Assembly: GCA_907163375.1 (NCBI GenBank)
Contig: CAJQUW010013672.1
Coordinates: 186,001-250,000, forward strand
Direction: 5' to 3'
Source of the DNA: Prostheceraeus crozeri
Taxonomy: Eukaryota > Platyhelminthes > Polycladida > Euryleptidae
Length of the DNA stretch: 64,000 bases
Of the stretch, positions 36,598 through 49,414 are shown one piece after another. Position numbers and translations under genes: made by a program. The notes under the pieces are model-generated. The model had not been told where the DNA came from. It saw only the letters and a program-made list of their open reading frames with translations, and searched no databases. The first letter of the stretch is position 1, and every line of letters begins with the position of its first letter.

Positions 36598-36890
36598 TTA
36601 TGTTATTCGATAACTATGTTGCTGCAATTATTGATAAATAACTATGTTCTATGCAGATTTCTACTGATTGTAGATTTCTATATGTCATGTTAATTTAAAT
36701 GTTGATATCTGAATGATTGCTATTATTCATATTATCCTGCTTCGTTCAATAGCTGCGTCTTAGCAGAATAAACCCTATATAACAGGGAATGCAGTTTTCA
36801 AACCACGACAAGTACAACACCGCACGTACCTCTGAAAAGTCTTACTTGAGCACTGCGATGAAGGACTAGTGCTTTGGCTACTCAGCTGGA
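36598..36890 (+). repeat. Probable 3' LTR of the Gypsy element (end uncertain)
   Basis: It starts TGTTATGTTATTCGATAAC after a polypurine run. It contains AATAAA at about 36766 and TATATAA at about 36775, then GCACTGCGATGAAGG, as in LTR U3-R structure. With no 5' LTR for comparison, the right border is a guess. Confidence 0.45.
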
Positions 36891-37044
36891 ATATTGGATT
36901 CAAAAATCCCGGATAATCTCTACCCCGGGAATCGCCATGGATTTAGTATGAATCATAAAATTTCTACTATTACAAAGCATGTGGCGGAATGACATCAATA
37001 GCTATGGTAATGAAACTTATAGTATGGATGAAGAATGGTGTGAT

Positions 37045-37330
37045 CAGCTTAAGTTTGGCTCTATTGCGATTTCCGCAAAGATGTGCACAAGTTGTGGCTC
37101 GATGTGTGATTGAAAAGTTGAAATGTCGCAGAATAGGCCATATTTTCAAACTTGTGAATGCTGTGTAGGACAGAGTATTGCATGGATTTTGATGAAACTT
37201 TACTTGAAGGTGAGTGAGGCACTGTAGAGCTTAAGTTTGGCTCTATTGCGTTTTCAGCAGAATTTTGTAGAAGTTGTGGCTCGATGTGTTCTTTTTGTCG
37301 TGATGTAATTTATTTTGGCTCTATAGTAAA
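37045..37330 (+). repeat. Degenerate tandem repeat, period about 183 bp
   Basis: AGCTTAAGTTTGGCTCTATTGCG occurs (with one base shift) near 37046 and 37229, each followed by GTTGTGGCTCGATGTGT. A third, short copy, TTTTGGCTCTAT, lies near 37315. Confidence 0.7.
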
Positions 37331-40300
37331 AAATCATTAACCAAAGATTTCGCAGTCAATTGAGAAAATAAAGTCAAACCACAGAATTTCACGCACAGTC
37401 ACAGACGCTGAATGAACAAATTGATTGATTAAGATTCACGAGAACATTTGCTAGGAATTTCAATCCCGTGCACTTTTCAAAACCCCGGTATCTCGAGATT
37501 ATAAAGCTCATTCACGGAATTTCGGGATCCCGAAAATATGACTACGGGATTCCGAAACAAATTCCCTAAATAGCAGGGGTTCCTATAAACTTTTTGTATA
37601 GGCCCAGATTAGAATTTTTGATGAGGATGAGGACTGGCCACTAGGGTCCGTCTAATTTTGTATCTAATAAGCATGTAATTTTCAAGAAGCAATGCAATAG
37701 GGAATATAATTTGGATGTTACAACAAATCGTGCAGTTTACTCGTATTCATTTGAAGCTCTTTCTTTAAGCATCAATATCAAATGTTCAAATTATATGCAA
37801 ACTTTACGTGCACATCTTGGAAATAGGCTGGAAATGCGGAAGTGCACGGATAGCGACGTAATTTCACTCCAGACTGGAATGGTTGCATGCTTCGGTTACA
37901 CGCGTCGGGGTACCCGGACATTCCAAATTTCCTAAAAGTTGAATCCTCCGGCGCGGGCACAGACTAAATATCCCGGCCTTGCGTTTCCGGCTCGCCGTAG
38001 ATAAAGATTCCTGTCTGAATTTCACAAGACAGATTGTAACAAGGAATAGAAAAATATGTGTATTGCTAGCTACCTGTTAGTACACACGGTACAGGCCTAT
38101 CGTATAGTGCATTGCTTTATGATTTGGGTCTTCATTCTCGAGACGTTTTCCCAATCCCGGGATTTTCGAGACTGGATAATCGCAATACCGGATCTCGATC
38201 GAGATTGGTATAAAATGCTCAAATCATCAACTTTCAAGGAATATTTCAAAAGACGCTACCTGCTTGTAAAATGTATATCTCTCATAACTTGAACTAAACA
38301 AACATGTACATGAAACTAGTCAACTCGTAAAAAATTTGGCGACGTAAGGTAATACACTGAATTGCGTCATCACTCAGTCTCGACCGTAATTTTGTCATGA
38401 ACAGACTGGCCAACGAGAATGCCCTTTCGGATTCAACCGTTGTTGGAGGTCTTTTTCAAACCGAGCCGAAGATCTTTGGATGAGACAAGCGTATGAAAAG
38501 GGATGAGATCTTTCGAAGTCATTCTAGTGAGTACACTATTCATGGTTGGGATAGAATCATTCACACCGAAGTATGAAGGAATTGTCCCTACAAAACAGGT
38601 GTCTCTCGATTTAGCTTTGGTTGAACAGGCTTCATCAACAGGGAAGGGGTTACAAGGTAAATCCACTAGTTAATTCTTGCATAAAGTCCTTCTCGAGAAA
38701 TAGGTTCCTCATTTATAAGTTTGGTTGTTTTTCGCCTCGCCAAATACCTTCCATCATATGCATGTTAGATTAACGACTATTTTCCAGATTCTTATGTTTC
38801 CCTCTTTATTCTCTAGATCCAAAAACTTATTTTCGGTTAGGTTTTTGACTATGTTTCCTCAGGCTTGGAGAGACCTTCCTTATCGTTCATTCGATATGAT
38901 TGGTTATTTTATCTTTATTAGTTGATAGCCTTATACGGGAGGGTGTTCATGATGAGGATAAGAAAAAAACGGCATCCCTTTGTAACGGCTTTAATAAAAG
39001 TATATATAAGTGTATAAGTGCCGTATTTTTTTCTCATCCTTATCTTTATTAGATTTTCTTGCGAGTCGCAACAGTAGTTTTTTCATATATTCATACATTC
39101 AGTGGTTGAGAGGTCATCAACTAGATGGGGTTACCAATATCATGACGCATGCAACCATGCAAAATATAATTTTCATAAATTTGAATATAAAAGTAAATAT
39201 GTCGTAGGCACTGTATCAGCGTACAAGTAGTTTAATAAAATTTGTCCATGTTAAATATTTAAATCATTCTACAGATTGCAAGTTTATAGATATTGTCTGT
39301 TGTAGTATTGAAACACAAGCAAGAGTCAAAGCACTTGTGTGTATGGGTACATAAAGAATTAAGCTCCGATCGACCATCGATGTTCTTGAATATCCGATAC
39401 AGGCACTGATCAGCTTTCATTCGACTTGACCACCTCTGCTTACTCCATTATCAAAATGAATAGACATTAAAAAAACCTTAACGGTGTCTGTGTTTACTTT
39501 CGTTTTTACCTGAGCCTATCCCTGAAGAAACGCGAAACGTGAAACGTCGGGCCTGTACATATTGTTTTTAATGCGACTGATCTTAGCCATAAACTTATTT
39601 TTACCAAGAAGGCAACTTGTTTTTTCCCGATAACGTCAACCACTATGAATAGACATCTAATACTGAGTTATGTTTTTGATGAAGTGACCCATACGAACCC
39701 CATGATAGATAAATCGAATGAAGTCGGCGGTAAAGTTTTCATTACGCAATGCGCATAGATCACTCGAACATAAATACAGGAGGTGATCTTAACACTATAG
39801 AAAAATCTGTTTTTACGTTGTGATATAAAAAAGTAATGTGTCAATGAGCAATCATTATTTCAAGTAAATAAGTATCATTATCACATTAAATCACAGAGTG
39901 ACATTCATTACATTCTGTAGTATTATGAAATTCGCGCAAATCCACCGAATAGACGAAAGCAACTGGCGAATAGACGAATCCTTGAATTTCGGATTCCCAC
40001 CCAATATTGGAATCCTAGTCATTTAGGCCCCAGTTTATTTAGGCCCCACAATAAATGGTCATTTAGGCCCCATGTTCTTATGTTATTTTAACTACAAGAT
40101 AACAATCAAAACCAAGAAAATGTTATGATACATAGGAGCCATACATTACAGAAATATGCTTGGTTTTATCAAAGATGCCGCAGAATTGTCTAGGGAGTGG
40201 TATGTGGATTGTTCGAGAATGTCAAAAACACCGGTTCATGATGTTATTTTAACCACGGCGAGTTGCAGCGTGTATGAGGTATCAAAAGACTGCAAATTTT

Positions 40301-43300
40301 CTGAAACCACCAGAAATGGCAATGGTTTTACAAGAAATTGTAGTAGTTGTATTTAAATAGCAATAATTCAAAACTGGACATATTTCATTCACGCGATCAT
40401 TATGTTATTTTTATCCTGCAAACACATACAACAAACTTGGTATCATTGGATAGAGAATTGTTCACTCTATCTAGAAATATCAACGCTTTTACAGAAAATG
40501 CTGACACAATGTCGGAGACTACAGATTGATGTATTTTGTGCAAGAATGTATCTGTCACAAATTCCTTCTAAATTTATGTTAGATTTTGTTTAAACGCTGC
40601 ACGCATTTCTAAACGTACCAGCTGGACATGGAATTTCGTGGTCTGCCGCAATTAACGAAGCTATCAGCCTATATCTACGCACACGTCATGTTTCAAGGCA
40701 GCAGGGAAAGTAAGTAGCTTTTATTTCATTGCAATGAATGTTAAGTCTTATTGCAGGAGGTTAGATCAGTGGAATCGGCTTGCAGACTGATGAACGGAGC
40801 TTATGATTGCTTGGCTTAGTTAGGAACAACCCTATATAGATAACTAAAGAATAGAAAGGAGTGCTATGTGTAGGGCACTGTGCACATGCAGCAGATGAAT
40901 AATGAGTAATGAATAAGCAGATGTTGGTGGAATGGCTATGGCTACTGCATAGGTTGAGGCGGCAAATATTTGGTCTCGCATCTATTACACCGGCTATCTG
41001 GTGCAGCAATCTTCCATTTTTGTTGTCGTGTCTAGTTGCTCAGAAATTTCTGACTCCAAATCCCTCAATGAAATAAGTGTGTGTCTTGATTTGTTTGTTT
41101 CTCTTGCTTCACCTTTCTTGGTCCTGCTTTGCATCCTACAAGCACGCGTGAACAGGGGACTAGGGAAAGCTCAGCCCGCCTAACCTTCAGCCAGACACAT
41201 TGATCTCGGACTTTTGATTGCACATGAGTGATATAGAACTACATATAGATGAGCTGGCAGTGGATGCCAATGCAACTATCGCTTGCACTTATCTAAGTCA
41301 TGAATGCCTGAGTGTTCAAATTGTCATGATTCCATCAAATTTTAGGAAATCCAATCCACATGTCAGACTCTTTTTGCATGCATCAGATACTGTGATCGAT
41401 TTCTACCACCATGACAACTAGATCATTAGATTCTAAGAACATCTCCACGACAACTTCGCAAGCCGGGTCGACCAGAGAAATTCGATGTGTGCCTCGAAAC
41501 AACCCTCAGATACATGGCTACTAAGACAGAGATTCGAACAATCAGGCATGATGATTGCAGCTATCCTCGAAGCCTAGTTCGTCAATACAAGAGGCTTCGG
41601 TTCTCTTTTGAAATAATGTCTCCGGGGATGAATTTCAGCGATGGAGCTGCGATTATATTAAACACTTCTAAAATCATTCTTTACATTTGGAATGTCTAGG
41701 AATATCGGTGAAAAAGTAAAAAGTTATAGCATGATGGTGTGTATATCAGTGATGAAACTGGTTCAAAGGCACCATTCGGTGATCCACTCAATGACTCGGG
41801 TTCTTTTTGGGTTCTTATGCTTTTGTAGTCATAGAGCAAGCTTGTAGCTCAATTGTGGTCGAAGTGAATAATCCGTTAGCCTATACTAAGTCTATCACTG
41901 GGCGACTGGAAATGCAATTAGTCATTGTTCAATGGCGAAAGACAAGTAAGGATTCAATGCAAGTCGCTTGGATTATCACTAGCCGACACAGCTCTGAAAG
42001 AGGCGCCATGAGGCTATGATGCAAATTCACTGATTTTCCAATATTTAGTAGTTTAAAATTGAAATATTACAGATGAAGGTCTTATTTGCTGTATCACAGG
42101 AATTCTATGTGCATGTGATCGAGTTTGACGATTCGTGCTATCAGTATTTAAATTTTTTTCGCGGTTGCGCGGTACGGTATAGAGGCGAAAAATGAAGGTG
42201 AGGAACAATTCGGAAGCACTTCCGCAAATTTTGGAAAGTTGAATTTTATGTGCAACTTATCACTTAGAGTTTAATTACTTCAGTACGAGTAGAGCAATCT
42301 GATTTCATTCAGATGCTATACATATAAAAATCTGACTAAGTCTCATTAATATGTTTGCATGTTTTCAGGAAATTTTTTTAAAAGTATGATCCTAAAGGCC
42401 AACTTCGATACAAAGTCACATCATTGGTCGTCTAGCCTGCTAGCAATTGACGACAATCATTTGAAAAAATACTCTCGCAAAAGTATGGCAATTTTGATAT
42501 CAAAAGACTGACTATATGCATGTTCAAAATTGTAATTCTTTTGCATGTTTAGGTCCATTTTTCGCTTATATAATTTAAATGTATGTAGTCCCATTTTTTC
42601 GATGGGGCACTGTCAGAGGATTTTGGCTTGATGTGGCCTGATCTGTAATGTAGTTTGTGCGGGACATGTTCAAATTAATTTCACTTCCCCTGAACGAACT
42701 GCGTTGCTCGTGATAGGTATTGCAAATTGTTACAGCCACAAAAATGATGAATGACAGCATTCCAGAGAGGCATGACATAATCACATGTAAGTGCAGATGC
42801 TTTATGCCAATTGTGATCGTTGCTATAAACTTACATGCGCAATTTAAAGATTGGACATAAGTGAGCATGTTTGATATGCATGTCATATTTGAATGCTTGA
42901 TGCATATGCCCTATGTCAATTTGACGTTTTTTGCATCAACTATCTTCAACTTCATCAATAATAATTTTTATTGCAGTTCATATCGGTCTCATTTGATAGT
43001 GATACTTTATCTCTTTACATTTTTATAGAGAGCTTTAGTTGCCTCACACTTGCTTTGCTGCCATTGCTTGAAAAGCAACTTGCTTTCTTTGTCAGCGCTT
43101 TCCACTTCCGAATTCCACCATCAGGTCTCTCTTATGCCTGCCCAGCCTTTGCTGCGATCACACTCTTTTTCAGCACCAAGCTGTCTTCATCCTGTTCCAC
43201 TCCAAGTCAAATGTATTTTGGTCTGCAATATATCCTTCATGGTTCATAACCTCCTCGTTAAAGTGTATGGTTAAAGTGCAACTCCACAATGAACTCAGAA

Positions 43301-44790
43301 TGCCAAACGCATGTACAATGGTCTATATATTTACATCGTGCTGAAAACGAAAGATAAAACGTCTAGAAGGTTATTCCTTTTATTATCTAGTTCGATCACT
43401 GCATGATGACGATTGACGCTGTTGGAGATTCGTGCGCAACATTTTTGCTTCATCTCTGAAATATAAAAGATTAATTGGATTGAATGATAAATTGATTATA
43501 ATATTTATTTATTTCGTGTTTCCATGATTGCATGTACGAGTATTCATTGATAAGGAGACATCGAAACCTTGCTCGTTAATTCATCCAGGGTAGTTTGATT
43601 GATTTGTTTAAGTATCTGTATGTGCATTATAAATGGCTGTTGGGATGATTTTCATCATCGTATGAGAATCTATAAATTCTTGTAAAAAAATAAAATGAAA
43701 TATCAGCATGCCGATGGTGAGAAACGAAGGAAATCGTTATTCGCACGCATCAATTCTTGCGAACTTTTGCGTCGGAATAACCGCGCCACAGTGGCCTGGT
43801 AAGGAGCAGGAATCTGAGACAAAACTATTTACAAACCATGAATGCGCCAATGGATCATGAACGTGATCATTTTCATTTTCTATGTAAGACACAGTCAACA
43901 ATGACCCAACCTTTATTTCACAGAAAATACGTGATCTTGCTAGACGTGTTTACTTGCTTCTGCTCGTGAATATCAATGTCGATCGTGATTTGTGGATCTG
44001 ACTGTGACAGTCAGTCCTTAGTTCTACTGTTACGAGTAAACAGTTAACATCTTGTAAATATTATTCCTTTTTTCTTCAACAGGTCGTCTACGATAACCCA
44101 AAGGATTTTCAGAAACCGTCAACGATGTGTCTTAGTGTTGGTCAGTGCAATGAATCAAATTTGAAAGCTGTTCAATGAGCAGAAGATTGTGGATTAATCA
44201 GCTAGAAAATGAAGTGCACTTCTCTTCTATTTCACTCCAGTGTCCTGAAGTCTTCAATATAGTGGAAATTGGTGTAACTCGTTGTGCAGAACGAGTTTCA
44301 GCATGATGTGGCATTTTTGGTGAATTGTGATATTCCTGTGTATGATAGTGGTATGTATGTAGACTGGGACAGTGTCACGACTTTGTTGACATATGTTTTG
44401 GTAAAGTTGGACAAATTGTATCTTTCATGTGAAAATCAGTCTGTTTTTGAAACTTGTCAGTGTTGTGAATTCCTATATGAATAAAATGTGAAGTTAATGA
44501 CTTGCTCTTATAATGTGCTAAGTGTATGGAACGTAGTAGGCGAATGGGCAAGGCAAGGGAAGCGCAAATCCAATAACAGTTAAATTTGTGTTTGAATATG
44601 CAATCGGCTAGTGTTAGGGTTAGGGTAAGGTTTGGCGAACGGGCTAGTTTCCAGGGATGAGGGCTTCGAATCTGGATTGTAGGTGAATAGAGGATCAATA
44701 CGAGTATAAGTTTGCCTAGGTTTCGGTGTTGGGTCGTGTCTTAAGAAAGAGTTGAAGTTTCATAAAGATGACTTCTACATTTCATGCGCA
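37330..44790. other. Non-coding DNA; no gene recognised
   Basis: No frame longer than about 100 codons looks like a protein and no RNA gene was recognised. Minor items are CGGGATTTCGGGATCCC-like strings (37480-37560), CCTGAAGAAACGCGAAACGT near 39521 (similar to tails of some retroelements, not proven), ATTTAGGCCCCA three times near 40020-40070, and a Pro/Ser/Phe-rich frame at 42971-43249 after a TTTTTATTGCAG acceptor-like site that could be a host exon, with low confidence. Confidence 0.4.
38951..39044. repeat. 94-bp inverted repeat
   Basis: Arms GATGAGGATAAGAAAAAAAC onward (38951-38974) and its imperfect reverse complement (39019-39044, ending CATCCTTATC) flank a 44-bp centre containing TATATATAAG. 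It could be a small foldback or MITE. Confidence 0.65.
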
Positions 44791-44794
44791 TAGG

Positions 44795-45237
44795 CCTGCA
44801 TGTTATAGTGATGGTAGTTGGCATGTGGCAGGTAAGTTTGCATAGGTGATAGAGCATGCTCATATTACCCACAGGCATTGCTAGGAATGTTTGACAACAG
44901 ATTAGGACAGTAGAAATATGCTACGAAGGAGGCATAGTTATAGGCCGTATTGCAGTTGAACAAATTTTAGTAATGAGTTGTATTGTAAGTGATGGATAAG
45001 TGCTAGGACTTCATCGAGGGAAGACACTGAAGAGGTCTAAATATGTCCTTAAAAACTGTGACAGTCACGGAACTAAGTTATGCAAATTACATGTACATGC
45101 AATTGTTATGCAGGCCTATACCCACATGTAGCTACATGTGCCAATTCCAGCAGGTAAGAGGGGGCGCGTGAATTCAACAGGAATGGATTGAGGAAGGAAT
45201 TCTAGTTGGCATATGCACGAAAAGATCCCGAGAGGAA
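44795..45237 (+). repeat. Left arm of a 450-bp inverted repeat
   Basis: The sequence from CCTGCATGTTATAGTGATGG to CGAAAAGATCCCGAGAGG matches the reverse complement of 52640-53106 at about 85-90 percent by eye. Shared blocks include GAGCATGCTCATATTACCCA and GGAATTGGCACATGTAGCTA (right-arm orientation). The arms enclose 7.4 kb. Confidence 0.85.
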
Positions 45238-46011
45238 AAAAGTTGCCTGTCAAGTTATATCAATTGTTGTAGAAATGCAAGCCACGAATTTCAATTGAAT
45301 AGAGTTTCGACCTACACCTTTTCCATCCCCAGAATTCAACTCCGAAATTCAATAACTGCAATTTCAGATCAAAAATAAAAATATGCACTATTCAATTCAA
45401 ATAATGCAAAATCTCATAATATCTGTCTTGTAATTCACAGTTCAACATCTCAAATCAATTGACGCAGTTTTGAATAAAACAAATTCAAGTTTCTTTGGAA
45501 TGATGGGTTACGTCCTATGATATCTTAATGAACATTCGTTCATTTAATAAGGGCCAAGGTTTATGGCTCAATTAATTACATTCTTTCTGGCTCCGCCTGA
45601 GTTGTGAAATAATGCCTATAATTATTGCATTTTTAAGTATATTAATCATTATTTGACATAATTTCAAAATAAAACTGTTAATACATTAGTTAAACGTATC
45701 ATTTTTATGTATTTGATATATGAGACATGTAAATGTATTTAAACTTAGCTTTTTGGGGATGTGCACACAGCGTGTTCATTTTTTAAAGAAATCGTATTGT
45801 TCAACGCCTGAATGAGTTCAAGTCACCTGCAAGCGTTCACATTTCGATATATTGCTCATTTGGAAGAAGCTGTGGACTGTACCACGTGTTATGTCTGATG
45901 AATGCTAATTCCTCAAAATATATCTTCTAGGTATATCTTCATATCTAAATATTTCTTCAAAATATATCTTCTCCGCATGACACCATCATACACTAGCTAG
46001 GTGACATGCCA
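45238..46011. other. No gene recognised
   Basis: AT-rich, A/T-run sequence with no frame, array or RNA structure that I can support. Confidence 0.4.
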
Positions 46012-46400
46012 CGCGCAATTACGGAACACCCCCAAACATCCGTGGTTAAGGACATTCTATTCTTCTACCCGCGTACATACGCGCTGCACTAAGAGTCAGA
46101 AATCACTTGATCTGATGCTGTTAAAACATGGGAAATGTTTATGAATACGCGCAGGCGAGCGTTTATAGTTTGCGCGTCGTCCACGGTTGTGTGCGCTGCC
46201 TCTTGAACCACTAAGATGAACCGCTAAGCATGTTTTGTCTTCCCTGAGCATGAAATTGAGGTCCTATCACATTGTTTAGCCTCTGATACATGCAGACATG
46301 AGACGCAAAGTCTATATAACAGGACTGCCAACTATACTAACTTATATTGCAGCAATATCCCGCATAGCCACGGATGTTTGGGGTCACGTGAAATTACGCG
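46012..46400. mobile_element. Small (389-bp) inverted-repeat element
   Basis: Arms of about 33 bp are reverse complements at about 80 percent: CACCCCCAAACATCCGTGG at the left (46012-46045) and CCACGGATGTTTGGGGTCAC at the right (46368-46400). The interior is non-coding, as in a MITE. It lies directly beside the larger TIR element that begins at 46432. Confidence 0.55.
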
Positions 46401-48452
46401 TCGTTCACACGTGAATTACGCGTGATTGAGTGTGGCATCCCGCCGAGCAAGCTTTGTCCGCGGACAAAACGGGTAAGAAATAGACATCCGTCGGTCTTCC
46501 ATTAACTCACACTTTTGTCCGCGAGACTACGGATAAAGAACGGCAGTATACGGAAATCCGTCGGGCTTCCGTTTCTCGGACTTTAAATTCATGATAATTA
46601 CGGACGCTTCACGGAATAGAAACGGTTGTGCATGTCCGGAAATTTCCGTGTAAATTCTGATATAATATACATACTTGTTCTGCTTAAACTTATCGAATGC
46701 TACTTGATTCGTTTATCTTTTAGTCTTCTTTTTGGTTTTATCAAACAACATCTAAGTCGAACGTTTGCTGAAAGCCTGGATGGCAGAGCACATCCAGAAT
46801 ATTTTGTGGTCTAGCGATGAATTGAAGATCGATGATCTGTAATTCGGCATCTTGTTTTAAGTATTATTAAATCGAAGCGTTTAGTTTTTATGCTTGATTG
46901 CATCTATGTTTCTACTTTTGCCGAAATGTGTGCGAGAGTACACCGTAGGCCGCCAGAATCGAACGCGTGCATAATTTCGACAGGAATATTATTTTTTGCG
47001 TAACATGTAATAACCAGGGCAATTTCTTGCTAATTTTTATAACTATGATTTTCAGTGAGCATAACAAGTAAAGAACATCGCCGTGGCATGAACTGCGTTC
47101 ATTTCAATTTCTTTTCTATCGAATCCTTGTGTGGTGCATGTCGGCGATCTTGGAAGTTATAGTTTGTGAGTTGGTGTCCAATTCATTTGACGGGCGGTAA
47201 TGTCACTCGTGAACCATATCCTTGCGTCTGCAAGGGCAATCTAGTCACTCTGTTACTATACAATTGCCTTTGGTTGTGATTCACTGAAGCAAATGGCGCG
47301 CGGCGAATGCTTCCATTTTGACGCGGCATAAACACTTTTTCACACACGACACGCATTTTCAAGCAGCGCAATATTTTGCTATCTTGTGATCGATCGCCCC
47401 TTTCGCTTACGTGATATGCCAGGCCGTGAAGCGCAGTCAACGCAGGGGGATAAACAAAAAAACTTGCAGAGGGAACAGGAACAGCCGATCATCAACTTTC
47501 ACAATTGCAGGCGAATGTCGACTGAGAAAATTGACTTGGTTATCTCAATGTCCTCACCGTTGAAGGTGGATGTGATTTTGTTCAATGCTTAATATATATC
47601 TGATTCTGTGTTGTGCAGTTTGGAGAACAATTCAACGTCGTCTAATGGCATTTCACACCGATTTATTCCTCACAATCTAAATTAACTGACTGTACATCTT
47701 ATGCCGTGAATAATTTTCTAGTCAGCCTGAATACAGGTCTGAATTTGCACTACATTCAATGGAAAATTGGGGGGGGGTTTGTTTTTGTTGTTTTTTTTCC
47801 TGTGATGATCTTGGTGAGTCCTAGTCGTGGCCCATTAGTATTCCAGACCCCAACAGGCAGACAACGAAAAACAGCTCAATGTTGTTCGACTTACTTCCAT
47901 CTGCCATTGTCACTAGATACATGTCTTCTGCATCAACGATATGACACAATGGTGAGCTGGATCCGGAAATTTCCTAAGTAATTTCTATTTGCAGTCATGT
48001 TTCTTTAGAATGTTGCATTCACATTGAAAACAGCAGGGCTCTTTAATTAGTATAGGCCTAGGCTATATTGTATGATAATATTTGATCTTATGTAGCAATC
48101 GCGCGTTATGGATTCATGCGATTTGATAGTCTCCCAGTTTTTGGGGCGCATTTAACATTATAAATGATTGACAGGTTTTTGGTTGACTGGTACATACAGT
48201 GTAATCATAATTTAACTATTTCATGAACTACACAACTGGATTTTCCACTAAACGTTTGAATTTTCATTGTGTTTACGCAATACGTATGGAATTGAAAAAT
48301 CATAAGGATTGATTTTTGCTAATAGATTTCAATTTTTCATTTCATCACCGTATGGGACAATCGTGGAAATCCTATACATGATCGAAGTCTTACAACATAG
48401 TTGAAAATTACGAATATGGCATACAAGGACAGCATAGACAAACTATTGGACA

Positions 48453-49411
48453 CAGGGCTGTGGAGGCGGAGGCGTAAAAAAATTGGCCGCCTACGGCTTT
48501 CGAAATTTTAATGAATGATGTGATTTGATATAATCCTATTATTTGATGCATATATTTGATGTTATTTGATATACATATGTTTTTATAATGCAATTTATGC
48601 CATTGTTTACTACCGTACAAGTAATTCATCCAGTCCGTCTGTAGTGTATTTTTAGTAGTTGTAGTGTCCGCTATTCAATAACAATGTAAATCTATGAAAA
48701 CATATGGTGCGTCGGAATTCGGCTATTGTGATTTTAGTTACTTCGGCGTTTGGACACCATCACCGCCGTTTCCTTTGATTAATGAATGAATTTTCATTAA
48801 TTAGTGGTATTGTATAGGCAACAGCTAGCCGACCATGTCTGTGAAGTAGATCCATTAAACTTTCTGATTAATGAAATGTAGATCTAGGCTGTTTGAGAAA
48901 ACATGAACTCATAGAAATCGACCATAATATGATCTTTATATGATCGTCATATATTTGTTATGTTTCTTTACCAGACTACGTGAGGGTCTAGCTATACGCA
49001 TGATGTTTCATGAAAAATGGATTGCCATTGCCACGCGCCACTCCGAATTATTTAACAGTACTATAGAAGGCTACTACTACAGTAGTAGCCTTCTATAGTA
49101 CTGTTCAATAAATCGGAGTGCATGAATCTGGTTGGGTACTGGGGGGTCAAAGATGAACATCTATGACAGCAGTACCCAACCAAATTTGTAGACTACTGTA
49201 GGCCTACCGTGTTAAGAATAGCAAGATTAATCATCAGTGTGTAGAACTAGACCGACAATGAAAAATTAATTTTATCGTATAGCATCATATCACGTTTATA
49301 CCATGTTATTATCATAACTAACAAACAGTATATGGTATATATTCTACTATATTATTGATGAGGTCTGAGGCGGAGGCACTTTTCAAATAGACCGCCTCAA
49401 ACACAGCCTTG
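48453..49411. mobile_element. hAT-like non-autonomous element (959 bp)
   Basis: The ends CAGGGCTGTGGAGGCGG and CCGCCTCAAACACAGCCTTG form terminal inverted repeats (CAGGGCTGTG versus CAAGGCTGTG plus GAGGCGG), a hAT-style end. The interior is non-coding and contains two palindromes. No clean 8-bp target duplication is visible, so the family is tentative. Confidence 0.5.
49039..49182. repeat. Long near-perfect palindrome plus second hairpin
   Basis: Arms of 40 bp (49039-49078 and 49081-49120) match at 38 positions, the inner 25 bp perfectly (centre TACTACT-AC-AGTAGTA). Just downstream, TGGTTGGGTACTG (49129-49141) and CAGTACCCAACCA (49170-49182) form a second stem of 13 bp. Confidence 0.9.
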
Positions 49412-49414
49412 ATA

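Larger units (their letters stand above)
33525..36900 (+). mobile_element. Ty3/Gypsy LTR retrotransposon, incomplete
   Basis: A fossil Gypsy element with gag zinc knuckles, protease, reverse transcriptase, RNase H and integrase in Ty3/Gypsy order. It joins repeat R1 at its left end, where no 5' LTR is seen. A polypurine-like GGGGAAAG at about 36590 precedes a TGTTATG start of a probable 3' LTR. It is broken, with about one break in the visible pol plus loss of its left part; pol is well preserved, so it is not very old. Confidence 0.85.

Noticed and set aside
39515-39570. CCTGAAGAAACGCGAAACGT string as a retroelement 3' end
   Set aside because: Similar strings are common near some retroelements, but no coding part or repeat tail is present here.
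42971-43274. Possible host exon after a TTTTTATTGCAG site
   Set aside because: The peptide is Ser/Pro/Phe-rich without a recognisable domain and no partner exon was found; kept only as a remark.
44612-44630. Telomere-like GTTAGGGTTAGGG
   Set aside because: Only about two units; not an interstitial telomere array.
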